The notes beneath the pieces were generated by a model. It did not search any database. It saw nothing but the letters and a program-made list of their open reading frames with translations, and was not told the origin of the DNA. Positions 1-15,256 of a stretch of 64,000 nt of DNA are shown here, piece by piece; within the stretch, counting starts at the first letter, position 1, and the number at the start of each line of letters is the position of its first letter. This DNA comes from Comamonadaceae bacterium ALPHA2B (lineage in GTDB: Bacteria; Pseudomonadota; Gammaproteobacteria; Burkholderiales; Burkholderiaceae_C), in the NCBI GenBank assembly GCA_005503065.1, contig SCOE01000026.1, positions 1-64,000 of the forward strand, in the 5' to 3' direction. The translations under genes and the position numbers were made by a program.

Positions 1-1896
<1,896 letters not shown>

Positions 1897-1909
1897 CGTG
1901 CGCGCGCCT

Positions 1910-2811
1910 TCACAGTTGCCGGGCCAGGCGTGGATCGAGTGCGTCGCGCAGCCCGTCGCCCAGCAGGTTGATGGCCAGCACCGTCGCGGCCAGCAGCAGG
2001 CCCGGGTACAGAATGATGTGGAAGGCCACCGAAACGAAGTTGCGTCCCTCGGCCATCATGTTGCCCCAGCTCGGCGTGGTCGCCGGCACGCCGACGCCCA
2101 GGAAGGAGAGCGAGGCCTCGATCAGCACGGCCGACGCCGCCACGAAGGTGGCCTGCACCACCACCGGCGCCACCATGTTGGGCAGCACGTGGCGCGCCAG
2201 GATGGTCGGCAGCCGCGTGCCCACTGCGTGCGCCGCTTCCACGAAGAGCTGCTCGCGCAGCGTCAGCGCCAAGGACCGGACCAGCCGCACGACGCGCGGA
2301 ATCTCCGGAATGGTGATGGCGACGATCACCGCGCCCAGGCTGGCGCGGGTGATGGCCATGAGCGCGATCGCCAGCAGGATGCCGGGAATGGCCATCAGGC
2401 CGTCCATCACGCGCATGACCGGCCCTTCGGCCCAGCGCACGAAGCCGGCCACCAGGCCCAGCACCACGCCGGCCGCGGTGGCCAGGGCGGCGACCGTCAG
2501 GCCCACCGTCAGGGAGACGCGCGCGCCCCACAGGGCGCGGCTGTACACGTCGCGCCCCATGGCGTCGGTCCCGAACCAGTGCTCGGCCGACGGCGGTTGC
2601 AGGCGAGCGAGCGGATCGATGTCCTGCGGGTCGTGCGTGGCGGCCCATGGCGCGGCAATGGCGAGTGCCACCATGGCCAGCAGCAGCAGGGCGCCGATGA
2701 ACAGCGTGGGGTGCTTGCGCAGCCAGCGCAGGCGCGGCGGCACGAAGGGCTTGTCGTCGGCCGGGAGGGCGGCCGGCGTTCCGGCCGACAGGGCAGGCGT
2801 GCTCATGGACA

Positions 2812-2812
<1 letters not shown>
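1910..2812 (-). CDS. dppC: Dipeptide ABC transporter permease, DppC-type
   Basis: Inner-membrane permease of 300 residues. An N-terminal cytoplasmic stretch is followed by a first membrane span (around residues 35-56, [17 protein letters not shown]) and further spans, with the EAA-loop region [19 protein letters not shown] near the C-terminus that docks to the ATPases. The ATG at 2812 shares one base with the stop of the upstream permease (TGATG); a second in-frame ATG lies two codons later at 2806. A much longer open frame upstream in the same phase is only read-through across the next gene. Confidence 0.93.
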
Positions 2813-3747
<935 letters not shown>

Positions 3748-3779
3748 GACGCTTCAGGTCCGATGGCGGGGGGCGGCCG

Positions 3780-5369
3780 TCACTTGTCGAGCATCCACAC
3801 CAGCGGCAAGCCGCCGGCGAGCTTGTCCACGCCCTTGAGCTCCTTGCGCGCGGCGATGGCCGGCGAGTACTGGCCGACGCTGATGTAGGGCAGCACCTCC
3901 CACGCACGGGCGTGGAAGGCGTCGAGCAGTTCCTTGCGCCTGACCGGCTCGGTGGCCTTGAGCCATGCGGTGCGCAACTCGTCCAGCTTCTGGTCGCAGG
4001 GCCAGCCCGGCAGGCTGTTGCCGCAGGCGGCGCTCAGGTAGGCGTTGCTGATGGGCGAGTCGACGTCGAAGCCGCCGGCCACCGTCACGTACATGCTCCA
4101 GCCGCCGGCTTCGGGCGCATCGCGCTTGGCGCGGCGCGCGCCGATGGTCGCCCAGTCGGACGTCTGCACGTCCACGTTCATCCCGATGCTCTTGAGCGTC
4201 TGCGCGGCCATCAGGCCTTCGGCATTGAGGTAGGTCACGTCGCTGGGCACCAGCAGCACGGCCTTCTCGCCCTTGTAGCCGGACTCGGCCAGCATCTTCT
4301 TGGCGGCGGCCACGTCGGCGGCGCGGTACGCCTCCGCGCCGGCGGTGGTCTCGTTGGGCCCGCCGCACAGGAACAGCGCCACGCAACTGGTGAGCCGCAT
4401 GTCGCGCGGGTAGCCCATCGCGGCCATGAAGCGTTCCTGGTTCACCGCCTTGGCCACGGCCTGGCGCACCTTCGGGTTGTTGAAGGGCAGATGCAGCTGG
4501 TTCATCACCATCCAGCCTTGCCAGGCGCCGGAGGCCTGCACCTTCACATTGGCGTCGGCGCGCAGCGGCGTGATGTAGTCCGGCGGCAGCTGTTCGATCA
4601 GGTCCACCTCGCCCTTCTGCAGCGCGGAAATGGCGCTGTTGGCGTCGGGCAGGTAGAGCCATTCGACGCGGTCGAATGCGGGCTTCTTGCTGCCGGCCAG
4701 GTTCGACGCTGCGTCGCTGCGCGGCGCGTAGTGGGGATTGCGCACGAACACGACCTTGTTGCCCGGCACCCACTCGTCGCGCTTGAAGACGAAGGGGCCG
4801 GAGCCCAGCACTTCGCCGATGGGCGCCGTGGTGGGTTGCTTCGCCAGCCGCTCCGGCATGATCACCGGTGGGAACCCCGAGGGCTTGGACAGGCCTTCGA
4901 GCACCAGGCCGAAGGGCTCCTTGAGCGTCAGGGTGAAGGTGCTGGCATCCACGGCCTTCCATTCGGGTGCGGAGATCGCCGTCATCGCGCGGCCGATGCT
5001 GTCGCGCGCCGTCCACCGCTGCAGCGAGGCCACCGCGTCGGCGGCCGTGACCGGGCTGCCGTCGGAGAACTTCAGGCCGGGGCGCAGGGTGAAGGTCCAG
5101 AGCCTGCCGTCCTTCGACATGCTGTACTTGTCCACCATCTGTGGCTGGGGCTTGCCCTTGGCGTCCAGCCCGAAGGGCATGTCGTACACCATGTAGCCGA
5201 AGTTGCGGGTGATGTACGCCGTGGTGAAGGTCGGGTCCAGGATCTTCACGTCGGCGTGCGCCACCAGCTTGAGCGTCTTGGCCTGCGCCGCCGCGGGCAG
5301 GCTCGCCAGGCCGGCGGCAGCGCCGAGCGTCAAAGCGGCGAGGGAGGCGAACAATCGTCGTTTCATCAT
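3780..5369 (-). CDS. ABC transporter substrate-binding protein, family 5 (peptide/nickel type)
   Basis: Periplasmic binding protein of 529 residues. It has an N-terminal signal peptide with two starting Met codons (5369 or 5366), a KRR basic patch, a hydrophobic core and an ASLPAAAQA cleavage region, then a family-5 solute-binding fold of normal length. Family 5 proteins bind di- and oligopeptides, but also glutathione, nickel complexes and opines. It lies between a predicted M81 peptidase and the Dpp-type permeases, which favours a peptide or amide ligand. The ligand is inferred from context only. Confidence 0.92.
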   Translation of the reverse strand: MMKRRLFASLAALTLGAAAGLASLPAAAQAKTLKLVAHADVKILDPTFTTAYITRNFGYMVYDMPFGLDAKGKPQPQMVDKYSMSKDGRLWTFTLRPGLKFSDGSPVTAADAVASLQRWTARDSIGRAMTAISAPEWKAVDASTFTLTLKEPFGLVLEGLSKPSGFPPVIMPERLAKQPTTAPIGEVLGSGPFVFKRDEWVPGNKVVFVRNPHYAPRSDAASNLAGSKKPAFDRVEWLYLPDANSAISALQKGEVDLIEQLPPDYITPLRADANVKVQASGAWQGWMVMNQLHLPFNNPKVRQAVAKAVNQERFMAAMGYPRDMRLTSCVALFLCGGPNETTAGAEAYRAADVAAAKKMLAESGYKGEKAVLLVPSDVTYLNAEGLMAAQTLKSIGMNVDVQTSDWATIGARRAKRDAPEAGGWSMYVTVAGGFDVDSPISNAYLSAACGNSLPGWPCDQKLDELRTAWLKATEPVRRKELLDAFHARAWEVLPYISVGQYSPAIAARKELKGVDKLAGGLPLVWMLDK

Positions 5370-5436
5370 CGGGCTCCGGTGGAGTTCAGGGGAAGGGCGG
5401 GCGGGAGAGGAAGAGGGTGCGAGCGTCGGCGCGCCC

Positions 5437-6885
5437 TCAGTCCAGCGGCCACTTGGGCCGGCGGATCTTTCGGTAGGGCAATGCGCGCAGGTCCTGCGTC
5501 ACCGCGCCGGGCGCGGTGGCATAGATCACGTGCCTGCCCACCTGCGAGAACGACGCGTAGAAGTGCTGGGAGGACTTGACCACGACGATCTTCTTGGCCG
5601 CCAGGTCGCAGCCCAGCTGAGTGAAGGCGTCGGTCCCCATGGCCTGGTTGCGCAGGGTGATCAGCAGGATCTCGATGCCGGCGGCCTCGACCAGCGCGCT
5701 GTCGCCCATGGCGATGGGCGCACCGCCCAGGCCGGTCATCACCATCTCGGGCAGCAGGGCCTTGACGGTGCAGTCCAGGTCCATCGGGTCGCCCGACATC
5801 GGACCGATCTTGCCGCCGATGCGCAGCGGCAGCCGCGCCCCCGCGCCGGCCTCGAAGGCGATGCGCGCCGCGATGGGGTCCCACATCGGGCCGATGGCCG
5901 CGTTGCGGATGCCGCGCTCGACCATGCGGCGCAGGATGAAGGTCGAGTCGCCGGCCGCGCCGCCGCCCGGGTTGTCGGCGCCATCGGCAATGATGACGGG
6001 CCCGCCATCGAATGCGAGCGCCTCGTCCAGCGCCGCGTCGATCCCGGGGCTGCGCACCGCCAGGGCCTCGCGCAGGCCGATCAGCTCGTCGGCCAGTCCG
6101 CGGGCCACGGCCTGCGCCTTGGCGGGATCGCCGTCGGCATACACCAACAGCTTGGTGCCCATCTCGGGCACGTCGCCCCAGGGAAAGCCGTGCGACACCG
6201 AGATGGACAGGATGCCGTCGCGGCCTTCCAGCGCCTGGATGCGGTCCACGAAACCGCGGGCGGGTTGCCGCGAGGTGTGCATGATGACGGCCATGTCGCA
6301 GTCCACCACCGCAGCCACGGGGCGGACCTTGCCCTGCACCTGGGCCGCGCACAGGTCCACCAGCTCCATCGCGCGGTCCAGCACGTCCGTGTGCGGGTAC
6401 TCCTTGTAGGCGATCAGCAGGTCGGCGTTGTCCACCATCGCGGGGGTCAGGTGGTTGTGCGGGTCCAGCTCCGCGCCCACGACCACGCCGGGCCCGACGA
6501 TGGCGCGCACGCGCGCCAGCAGGTCGCCCTCGCAGTCGTCGTAGCCGTCGGCCACCATGGCGCCATGCAGGCCCAGCACCACCATGTCCACCGGGAAGGC
6601 GGCGCGCAGGTCATCCAGCAGTTCGTCGCGCAGCGCCTCGTAGGCCTGCCGGGTGGTGATGCCGCTGGGCTGGGCGGCGGCGACCATGCCTTCCTTGAGC
6701 ACCCAGCCGGCGTCCTTGCCGCGAAGCCTCGCCGCCCACAGCGGACCGGCGAAGAAGCTCATGTGGTCCGGGTGCCGGCCGGCCTTGTAGTAGCCGCGGT
6801 CCCGGAACGAGGCAAGCCCCGTGGGCATGGGGCCGAAGGTATTGGTTTCGGTGGCCAGGCAGCCGCTGAAGACGCGCAGGGTCAT
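5437..6885 (-). CDS. M81 family metallopeptidase (MlrC/microcystinase C-like)
   Basis: 482-residue protein beginning RVFSGCLATETNTFGP, the hallmark N-terminus of the M81 family (MlrC, formerly DUF1485 plus an MlrC C-terminal domain). The segments LGLHGAMVADGYDD, ELDPHNH and YKEYPHTDV carry the Asp and His residues expected to bind the metal. MlrC itself hydrolyses the linear products of microcystin; most family members sit beside peptide ABC importers, as here, and probably hydrolyse unusual imported peptides or amides in the cytoplasm. The gene is 21 bases from the FAD oxidase and 67 bases from the binding protein, within one operon. Confidence 0.9.
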   Translation of the reverse strand: MTLRVFSGCLATETNTFGPMPTGLASFRDRGYYKAGRHPDHMSFFAGPLWAARLRGKDAGWVLKEGMVAAAQPSGITTRQAYEALRDELLDDLRAAFPVDMVVLGLHGAMVADGYDDCEGDLLARVRAIVGPGVVVGAELDPHNHLTPAMVDNADLLIAYKEYPHTDVLDRAMELVDLCAAQVQGKVRPVAAVVDCDMAVIMHTSRQPARGFVDRIQALEGRDGILSISVSHGFPWGDVPEMGTKLLVYADGDPAKAQAVARGLADELIGLREALAVRSPGIDAALDEALAFDGGPVIIADGADNPGGGAAGDSTFILRRMVERGIRNAAIGPMWDPIAARIAFEAGAGARLPLRIGGKIGPMSGDPMDLDCTVKALLPEMVMTGLGGAPIAMGDSALVEAAGIEILLITLRNQAMGTDAFTQLGCDLAAKKIVVVKSSQHFYASFSQVGRHVIYATAPGAVTQDLRALPYRKIRRPKWPLD

Positions 6886-6906
6886 GGTCGGGATCCTCCG
6901 GATGGG

Positions 6907-8091
<1,185 letters not shown>

Positions 8092-8101
8092 CTATGGAGC
8101 A

Positions 8102-8119
8102 ATTTGCATATACGCAAAT
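8102..8119. promoter_or_regulatory. Palindromic operator 1, ATTTGC-N6-GCAAAT
   Basis: Perfect 6-bp inverted repeat arms with a 6-bp spacer, 20 bp upstream of the FAD oxidase start at 8082. Two further copies of the TTGC-N6-GCAA core occur at 8168-8181 and 8183-8196. A binding site for the adjacent XRE/cupin regulator is the simplest reading. Confidence 0.6.
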
Positions 8120-8165
8120 AAAAATGAAAGTCTCGTCGAAGAAGAACGAAGCGACTACCTCAGCA

Positions 8166-8198
8166 ATTTGCGTACATGCAATTTGCGGTTACGCAAAA
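8166..8198. promoter_or_regulatory. Tandem operators 2 and 3, TTGC-N6-GCAA
   Basis: Two copies of the TTGC-N6-GCAA core lie at 8168-8181 and 8183-8196, centres 15 bp apart and 64 bp from the centre of the first copy. The third site has arms TTTGC/GCAAA. They sit about 90-115 bp upstream of the regulator start at 8285 and 85-115 bp upstream of the FAD oxidase start, a position suited to control of both divergent promoters. Confidence 0.55.
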
Positions 8199-8284
8199 AC
8201 CGGGCCAGAGACCATGCCGCGCGGCTGGCAGAATCTCGGGGTCCGCATCCGCGCATCCACCGAGCGTTCCGCATCCTCCATCCC

Positions 8285-9001
8285 ATGCAAGACCAGCCCG
8301 TCCCTCCCTCCGGCCGGCGCGCCGGCGCCAACACGCTGGACAAGGAAACCTTCGGCCGTCGCCTGCGTGTCGCGCGCAAGCAGCTGGGCTGGACGCTGGC
8401 ACAGCTGTCCGAACGTTCCGGCGTTTCCATTCCGACCATTTCGCGGGCGGAGCGGGGTCAGCTCGCGCTGGGCTACGACAACTTCGCCGCGCTGGGCCAG
8501 GCGCTGCAGATGGACATGGGGCAGATGTTCTCCAGCGCGTCGGCCAAGACCAGCCGCTTCAAGGACCCCGTCGTCACGCGTGCCGGCGAGGGTGTGGCCT
8601 ATCGGGGCGAGAGCTTCGTCTACGAGTTCCTGGGCACCACGGCGGTGGGCAAGAAGATGATTCCCGTGCTCGGCACGGTGCATGCGCGCACCTTCAACGG
8701 GCCGGAGGACTTCGCCCGCCATCCCGGCGAGGAGTTCGTCTACATCCTCAGCGGCACCGTCGACGTCTACTTCGACACCGGTGAGACCTTGCGGTTGACG
8801 CGCGGCGATTCCCTGTATTTCGACAGCCGCATCGGCCACGCCTACGTGAGCGTGAGCCGCCAGCTGGCGCGCACCATCGGCGCCATGACGGGTGAGAGCG
8901 ATTCCGCGCAGAAGGCACGCGAGCGCCACGAGCCGGCCGCGGCGGAGACGCCCACCGGCCGCGGGCCGGCCGCACCCGCCAAGAAAACCCGGCGCCGCTG
9001 A
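8285..9001 (+). CDS. XRE family transcriptional regulator with C-terminal cupin domain
   Basis: 238-residue regulator. A helix-turn-helix of the XRE type spans about residues 23-80 (LAQLSERSGVSIPTISRAERG) and a cupin domain follows (HPGEEFVYILSGTVDVYF, GDSLYFDSRIGHAY). In this family (PuuR/SutR-like) the cupin usually senses a small metabolite. The ATG at 8285 was chosen because the HTH begins soon after it; the frame stays open upstream but crosses the operator palindromes. It is divergent from the peptide-use operon and is its likely regulator. The C-terminal tail is rich in Ala, Pro, Lys and Arg. Confidence 0.88.
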   Translation: MQDQPVPPSGRRAGANTLDKETFGRRLRVARKQLGWTLAQLSERSGVSIPTISRAERGQLALGYDNFAALGQALQMDMGQMFSSASAKTSRFKDPVVTRAGEGVAYRGESFVYEFLGTTAVGKKMIPVLGTVHARTFNGPEDFARHPGEEFVYILSGTVDVYFDTGETLRLTRGDSLYFDSRIGHAYVSVSRQLARTIGAMTGESDSAQKARERHEPAAAETPTGRGPAAPAKKTRRR

Positions 9002-9032
9002 ACAGGCCCGCGCCGCGGCTCCTGCAGGCGCT

Positions 9033-9944
9033 TCAGGCGTCCAGGGCGTTGAGAGGCGGGGCGAGTGCAGCGAGCCGTGCGAGCACCTCCTGCGGCGCCC
9101 GCGTCATGGGCGCGCGCAGCACGTCGCGCATCTCGCCATGCGCTGCCAGGAGTGCCTTGATGGCTGCCGGGTTGGGATGGGCGAACAAGGCTTCGATCAA
9201 TGGTGGCAGCGTGCGCCAGTGCCGGCGGGCCGCTTCGAGCTTGCCCGCGCGCAGGAGGCGGACCACGTCGGCGAAACATGCGGTCTGCGCGTGCGCCGCG
9301 GCCGAGATGGCGCCCACGCCGCCTTGCGCGACCGTCGAGAAGATCTGCAGGTCTTCGCCTGCCAGCACCTGCAGCAGGCCATCGGCCAGCAGCGCCTGCA
9401 GCTTGGCGCTGTCGCCGCTGCAGTCCTTGATGGCCTGGATGCGTGGATGGTGCGCCAGCGCCCTCAACGTCTCGAGCTGCAGCGTGGCGCCGGTGCGGTA
9501 AGGGATGTCATAGAGCACCACCGGTTGGGCGCTCGCGTCGGCGATGCGTGTGAACCAGGCATGCAGGCCGTCCTGCGCGGGGCGGACGTAGGAGGGTGCA
9601 GGCACGAGGATGCCGTGCAGGCCAAGGGTGTTGAGCCGTTCCAGCCGCCCGAGCACGTGGCCCAGGTTTTCCCCGCCCAGGCCCATGATGCGCGGCATCC
9701 GGGGCGCGGCTTCGTGCACCGTTTCCAGCACGGCCAGTTGCTCGTCTTCGTCCAGCGCGGCCGCCTCGCCGGTCGAACCGCAGACGACGAAGCCGGCCAC
9801 GCCCTGTGTCGCAAGGCGTCGCACGAGGCGCGAAAGGACGGCATGGTCGACCGCCTGGCGATTGTCGAACGGGGTGACCAGCGGGATCCACAGGCCCGAG
9901 AAATCGTTCGGGTTGGAGGCTTCGGGCGAGCGAAGGGATGTCAT
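9033..9944 (-). CDS. DapA family aldolase/lyase (dihydrodipicolinate synthase-like)
   Basis: 303-residue class I aldolase-type (beta/alpha)8 protein. Key residues are visible: GSTGE at 56-60 (pyruvate carboxylate pocket), Tyr145 in LYDIPYRTG, and the Schiff-base Lys173 in AIKDCSGD. The family includes dihydrodipicolinate synthase, N-acetylneuraminate lyase and several sugar-acid or aromatic-pathway aldolases. The monocistronic setting, convergent with the XRE regulator gene and away from other lysine genes, argues for a catabolic aldolase rather than the biosynthetic DapA. The substrate is unknown. Confidence 0.88.
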   Translation of the reverse strand: MTSLRSPEASNPNDFSGLWIPLVTPFDNRQAVDHAVLSRLVRRLATQGVAGFVVCGSTGEAAALDEDEQLAVLETVHEAAPRMPRIMGLGGENLGHVLGRLERLNTLGLHGILVPAPSYVRPAQDGLHAWFTRIADASAQPVVLYDIPYRTGATLQLETLRALAHHPRIQAIKDCSGDSAKLQALLADGLLQVLAGEDLQIFSTVAQGGVGAISAAAHAQTACFADVVRLLRAGKLEAARRHWRTLPPLIEALFAHPNPAAIKALLAAHGEMRDVLRAPMTRAPQEVLARLAALAPPLNALDA

Positions 9945-10231
9945 GGAGTTTCCTTTGCAGCAAAGACATGCGAATGCGACCGGTCGAGAACCGTTGGCAG
10001 ACGTGCGCAGTGCGATGCAGGGAAACCGGCCGGGGGCGGCCTTGGTCCGCGGGCTCCGTCGCTCATCCGACGACGGAACCGCAGCCCCGGTCAGACGAGC
10101 TGAGGTTTTTTGGCTTTGGCAGCCCCCGCGCGCACGGCGGCATGGACTTCGATCGAAGACCGGCGCTGTGCGATGTGGCGGAAGGCAGCCATGGCGGAGA
10201 GTGTAAGTGCGGCAGTGCCACAATTTGCGGC

Positions 10232-10732
10232 ATGAGTGCTTCTTCCACGCCCCGGGTGCGGGTCCAGGCCGAGGACTTCGACCTTTCGACCGAGCTGGCG
10301 GCCCTGCGCGCCGGCGACCCGCGGGTGGGCGCGGTCTGCGCCTTCGTCGGCACGGTGCGCGACCGCCATGTCGCCGAGGGCGGCGCCGCGGGCAGCGTGC
10401 GGGGGATGGAGCTGGAGCACTATCCCGGCATGACCGAGAAGGCCATCGAGGCCATGATCGACGAGGCCCATCGCCGCTTCGACATCCTCGGCGCCCGTGT
10501 CGTGCACCGCGTGGGCGCGCTCGCGCCGCAGGACCAGATCATGATGGTGGCCGTCACCTCGGCACACCGCGGCGAGTCCTTCCAGGCCTGCGAATTCCTC
10601 ATGGACTACCTCAAGACCCAGGCGCCTTTCTGGAAGAAGGAAGACACGCCCGAGGGCGGACGCTGGGTCGACGCCCGCGTGGCTGACGACGAGGCGCTGG
10701 CGCGATGGGGCATCGAGGCGCGCAACGCCTGA
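10232..10732 (+). CDS. moaE: Molybdopterin synthase catalytic subunit MoaE
   Basis: 166-residue large subunit of molybdopterin synthase, which transfers sulfur from MoaD thiocarboxylate to precursor Z in molybdenum cofactor synthesis. Family marks are GAVCAFVGTVRD near residue 33, ELEHYPGM, VHRVGAL, and the catalytic lysines in YLKTQAPFWKKED (Lys128, Lys135 or Lys136). The ATG at 10232 precedes the conserved N-terminus; the frame is open further upstream without family similarity. No moaD or moeA is adjacent, whereas clpB lies one gene downstream on the same strand, with a Bug gene on the opposite strand in between. Confidence 0.95.
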   Translation: MSASSTPRVRVQAEDFDLSTELAALRAGDPRVGAVCAFVGTVRDRHVAEGGAAGSVRGMELEHYPGMTEKAIEAMIDEAHRRFDILGARVVHRVGALAPQDQIMMVAVTSAHRGESFQACEFLMDYLKTQAPFWKKEDTPEGGRWVDARVADDEALARWGIEARNA

Positions 10733-10778
10733 GCCTTCGCGACGGTTCGACGCGTCGTTGCCATAGTGGGCAGCGCGA

Positions 10779-11789
10779 TCACTGTGGCTGGAAGCCGCTG
10801 GCCTTGATGATTCCCGCCCAGGTGTTGGTATAGGTGCGCACGCGGCCGGCGAACTGGCCCTGCGGCTCGAAGGCGACATTCAGGCCCAGGTCGGTGAGCT
10901 TCTTCTTCACGTCGGGCATGGCCAGCACCTTCTGCAGGGCCGCGCCGAACTTGTCGACCACCGGCTGGGGCGTGCCGACGGGCGCGAACACGCCGTACCA
11001 GGGGTAGTCGGTCAGGTTCTCGAATCCCAGCTCCGTGAACGTGGGCACGCTGGGCAGCAGCGGGTCGCGCTTGGCACCGATGGTGGCGACGATGCGCACC
11101 TTGCCCGTCTTCTGGTATTCGATGAAGTCGGGCACCGACGCGATGCCGGCCGAGATCTGGTTGCCCAGCATGTCGGCCGTCATGGGCGCGCTGCCGCGGT
11201 AGGGCGCGGCCTGCACGTCGATGCCGTACTTCTTGGCGATGAGCTGCACCAGGAAGACCGGGATCGAACCCGGCGCGGGCACGCCGATGGTTTCCTTGCC
11301 ACCCTTCTGGGACTTCACCCAGTTCACGTACTCGCTCATGGTCTTGGCGGGTGTGGCGCCCGAAACCGCCAGCACGTTGGCGAAGGTGGCGAAGCCCGCC
11401 ACCGGCGTGAAATCGGTGGCCGGATTGAAGCCCGGGTTCTTCGTGACCAGCGGCAGGATCGAGATGCTGTGGTCGTGGGTGAGGAAAAGCGTGTGGCCGT
11501 CGGCCGGCGCAGCGCGCAGGGCCTGGGCGGCGATCTGCCCGCCCGCGCCGGCACGGTTCTCGACCACCACCGCGGTGCCCAGCTCGTCCTTGAGCTTGTC
11601 GGCCAGCGCGCGGGCGATCGCGTCGGTGCCGGCACCCGCGGGAAAGCCCACCAGCAGTCGGATCGGGGCACCCGTGGGCTGGGCCTGCGCCAGGCCGGCG
11701 GCGGCCAGCAGGGCACCGACGGTGAAGGTTCGACGCAGCAGGCGCGTGCCGCCGGCGATGAAGGAATTCGGGGAGCAGGAAAGGGGCAT
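10779..11789 (-). CDS. Bug/TctC family tripartite tricarboxylate-type binding protein
   Basis: 336-residue periplasmic solute-binding protein of the Bug family. An N-terminal signal peptide ([19 protein letters not shown]) is followed by the family opening [18 protein letters not shown] and [15 protein letters not shown], and [13 protein letters not shown] further on. Bug proteins bind carboxylates or amides and feed TctAB permeases. No TctA or TctB gene is in the window. The ATG at 11789 has GGAG about 10 bases upstream and was preferred to a TTG ten codons earlier. It sits between moaE and clpB on the opposite strand to both, as if inserted there. Confidence 0.92.
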   Translation of the reverse strand: MPLSCSPNSFIAGGTRLLRRTFTVGALLAAAGLAQAQPTGAPIRLLVGFPAGAGTDAIARALADKLKDELGTAVVVENRAGAGGQIAAQALRAAPADGHTLFLTHDHSISILPLVTKNPGFNPATDFTPVAGFATFANVLAVSGATPAKTMSEYVNWVKSQKGGKETIGVPAPGSIPVFLVQLIAKKYGIDVQAAPYRGSAPMTADMLGNQISAGIASVPDFIEYQKTGKVRIVATIGAKRDPLLPSVPTFTELGFENLTDYPWYGVFAPVGTPQPVVDKFGAALQKVLAMPDVKKKLTDLGLNVAFEPQGQFAGRVRTYTNTWAGIIKASGFQPQ

Positions 11790-11975
11790 GGACGAAAAAC
11801 TCCGATGGGAAAGCTGCAAAGAGGCGCGACGCCATGCAGGAACTGCGCCTGCCGCGGGCGACCGGGCCGCATTGTGGGCCTTCTCCCGGTGCCATCGCCG
11901 CCGTCAACGGTGGCGTGTGGCCTGATCCAGCGCAAGCCTTCGCCCGAAAAAAGCGGCCGCGGCCGATGGAAACGC

Positions 11976-12003
11976 CTTGATTTCGCGGGTAGAAACCGCA
12001 AAT
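11976..12003 (+). promoter_or_regulatory. Possible heat-shock (sigma-32-like) promoter of clpB
   Basis: CTTGATT at 11976-11982 and CCGCAAAT at 11996-12003, separated by 13 bases, resemble weakly the sigma-32 consensus CTTGAAA/CCCCATNT. It lies 26 bp upstream of the clpB start. The match is imperfect, so this rests mainly on the known heat-shock control of clpB. Confidence 0.3.
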
Positions 12004-12029
12004 GCGCGGCAGTCCGGAGGTTTATTTTC

Positions 12030-14651
<2,622 letters not shown>

Positions 14652-14657
14652 TCGGGC

Positions 14658-15011
14658 ATGTTCAGCTTTCTGATCCGCGTCATTCTGTTGTTCATGGGCC
14701 TGCTTTTCGCGGCCGGCCTTGCCATGGCGGCTCTGGTGATGGTCGCGCTGTGGATGGTCCGCGCCGGCTGGGCCAGGCTCACCGGCAAGCCCTTGACGCC
14801 ATGGACGGCCATGTTCGTCAACCAATTCGACCCGCGGGCCGGCTTCGAGCGTTTTCGTGCGGCCGCCGCCCGCCAGGGCGGCCCCAGCGCCGCCGACGTG
14901 ACGAGCGCGCGTGCGCGCGGCGAATCCGTCAGGAGCCCGGTGGCCAACATCGGCAGCGGGCGCGATGACGTCACCGACGTGCGCGCACGGCCGATCGCCG
15001 GCCAGGACTGA
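14658..15011 (+). CDS. Small membrane protein of unknown function
   Basis: 117-residue protein that I do not recognise. A single long hydrophobic segment spans about residues 5-35, then a basic patch (VRAGWARLTGKP) and a polar, Ala/Arg-rich tail without obvious domain. This suggests one membrane anchor with the C-terminus in the cytoplasm. It starts 6 bases after clpB and is closed by a strong terminator at 15038-15072, so it is likely the last gene of a clpB transcript. Whether it takes part in stress response is unknown. Confidence 0.7.
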   Translation: MFSFLIRVILLFMGLLFAAGLAMAALVMVALWMVRAGWARLTGKPLTPWTAMFVNQFDPRAGFERFRAAAARQGGPSAADVTSARARGESVRSPVANIGSGRDDVTDVRARPIAGQD

Positions 15012-15037
15012 CGCCGCGCTTCACGCCTGCCGCCCCC

Positions 15038-15072
15038 GCGCCGCTGCCGGTCGTCCCGCAGCGGCGCTTTTT
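15038..15072 (+). terminator. Rho-independent terminator after the clpB transcript
   Basis: A perfect 10-bp stem, GCGCCGCTGC pairing with GCAGCGGCGC (15038-15047 and 15058-15067), is followed at once by five T residues (15068-15072). It sits 26 bases after the small membrane protein gene. Confidence 0.85.
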
Positions 15073-15077
15073 CGTTT

Positions 15078-15119
15078 GCTATTTTTTTGATAGCGAGCGG
15101 TCCATGTGCGGCGGGCGCT
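15078..15119 (+). repeat. Dispersed 42-bp two-part element, copy 1
   Basis: GCTAT, 7-base loop, ATAGC, 18 bases, GGGCGCT. This is the same geometry as four other copies in the window. It lies between the clpB-operon terminator and bktB. Confidence 0.85.
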
Positions 15120-15256
15120 GCGGGCCGATTCGGCACCCCATCGACCGCGCTCCGGCGCAGCCTCGGGCGACGCGTCCGGTCGGTGGCAGTCGGCCACCCG
15201 ATTTCGCGGCATAGTCGGCGCTGATCCCGCTGATCTTTCATCCCAGGAGTTTGCTC

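Noticed and set aside
10050-10115. CCGTCG/CGACGG hairpin followed later by a T-run upstream of moaE
   Set aside because: The T-run does not follow the stem directly, so it is not a convincing terminator.
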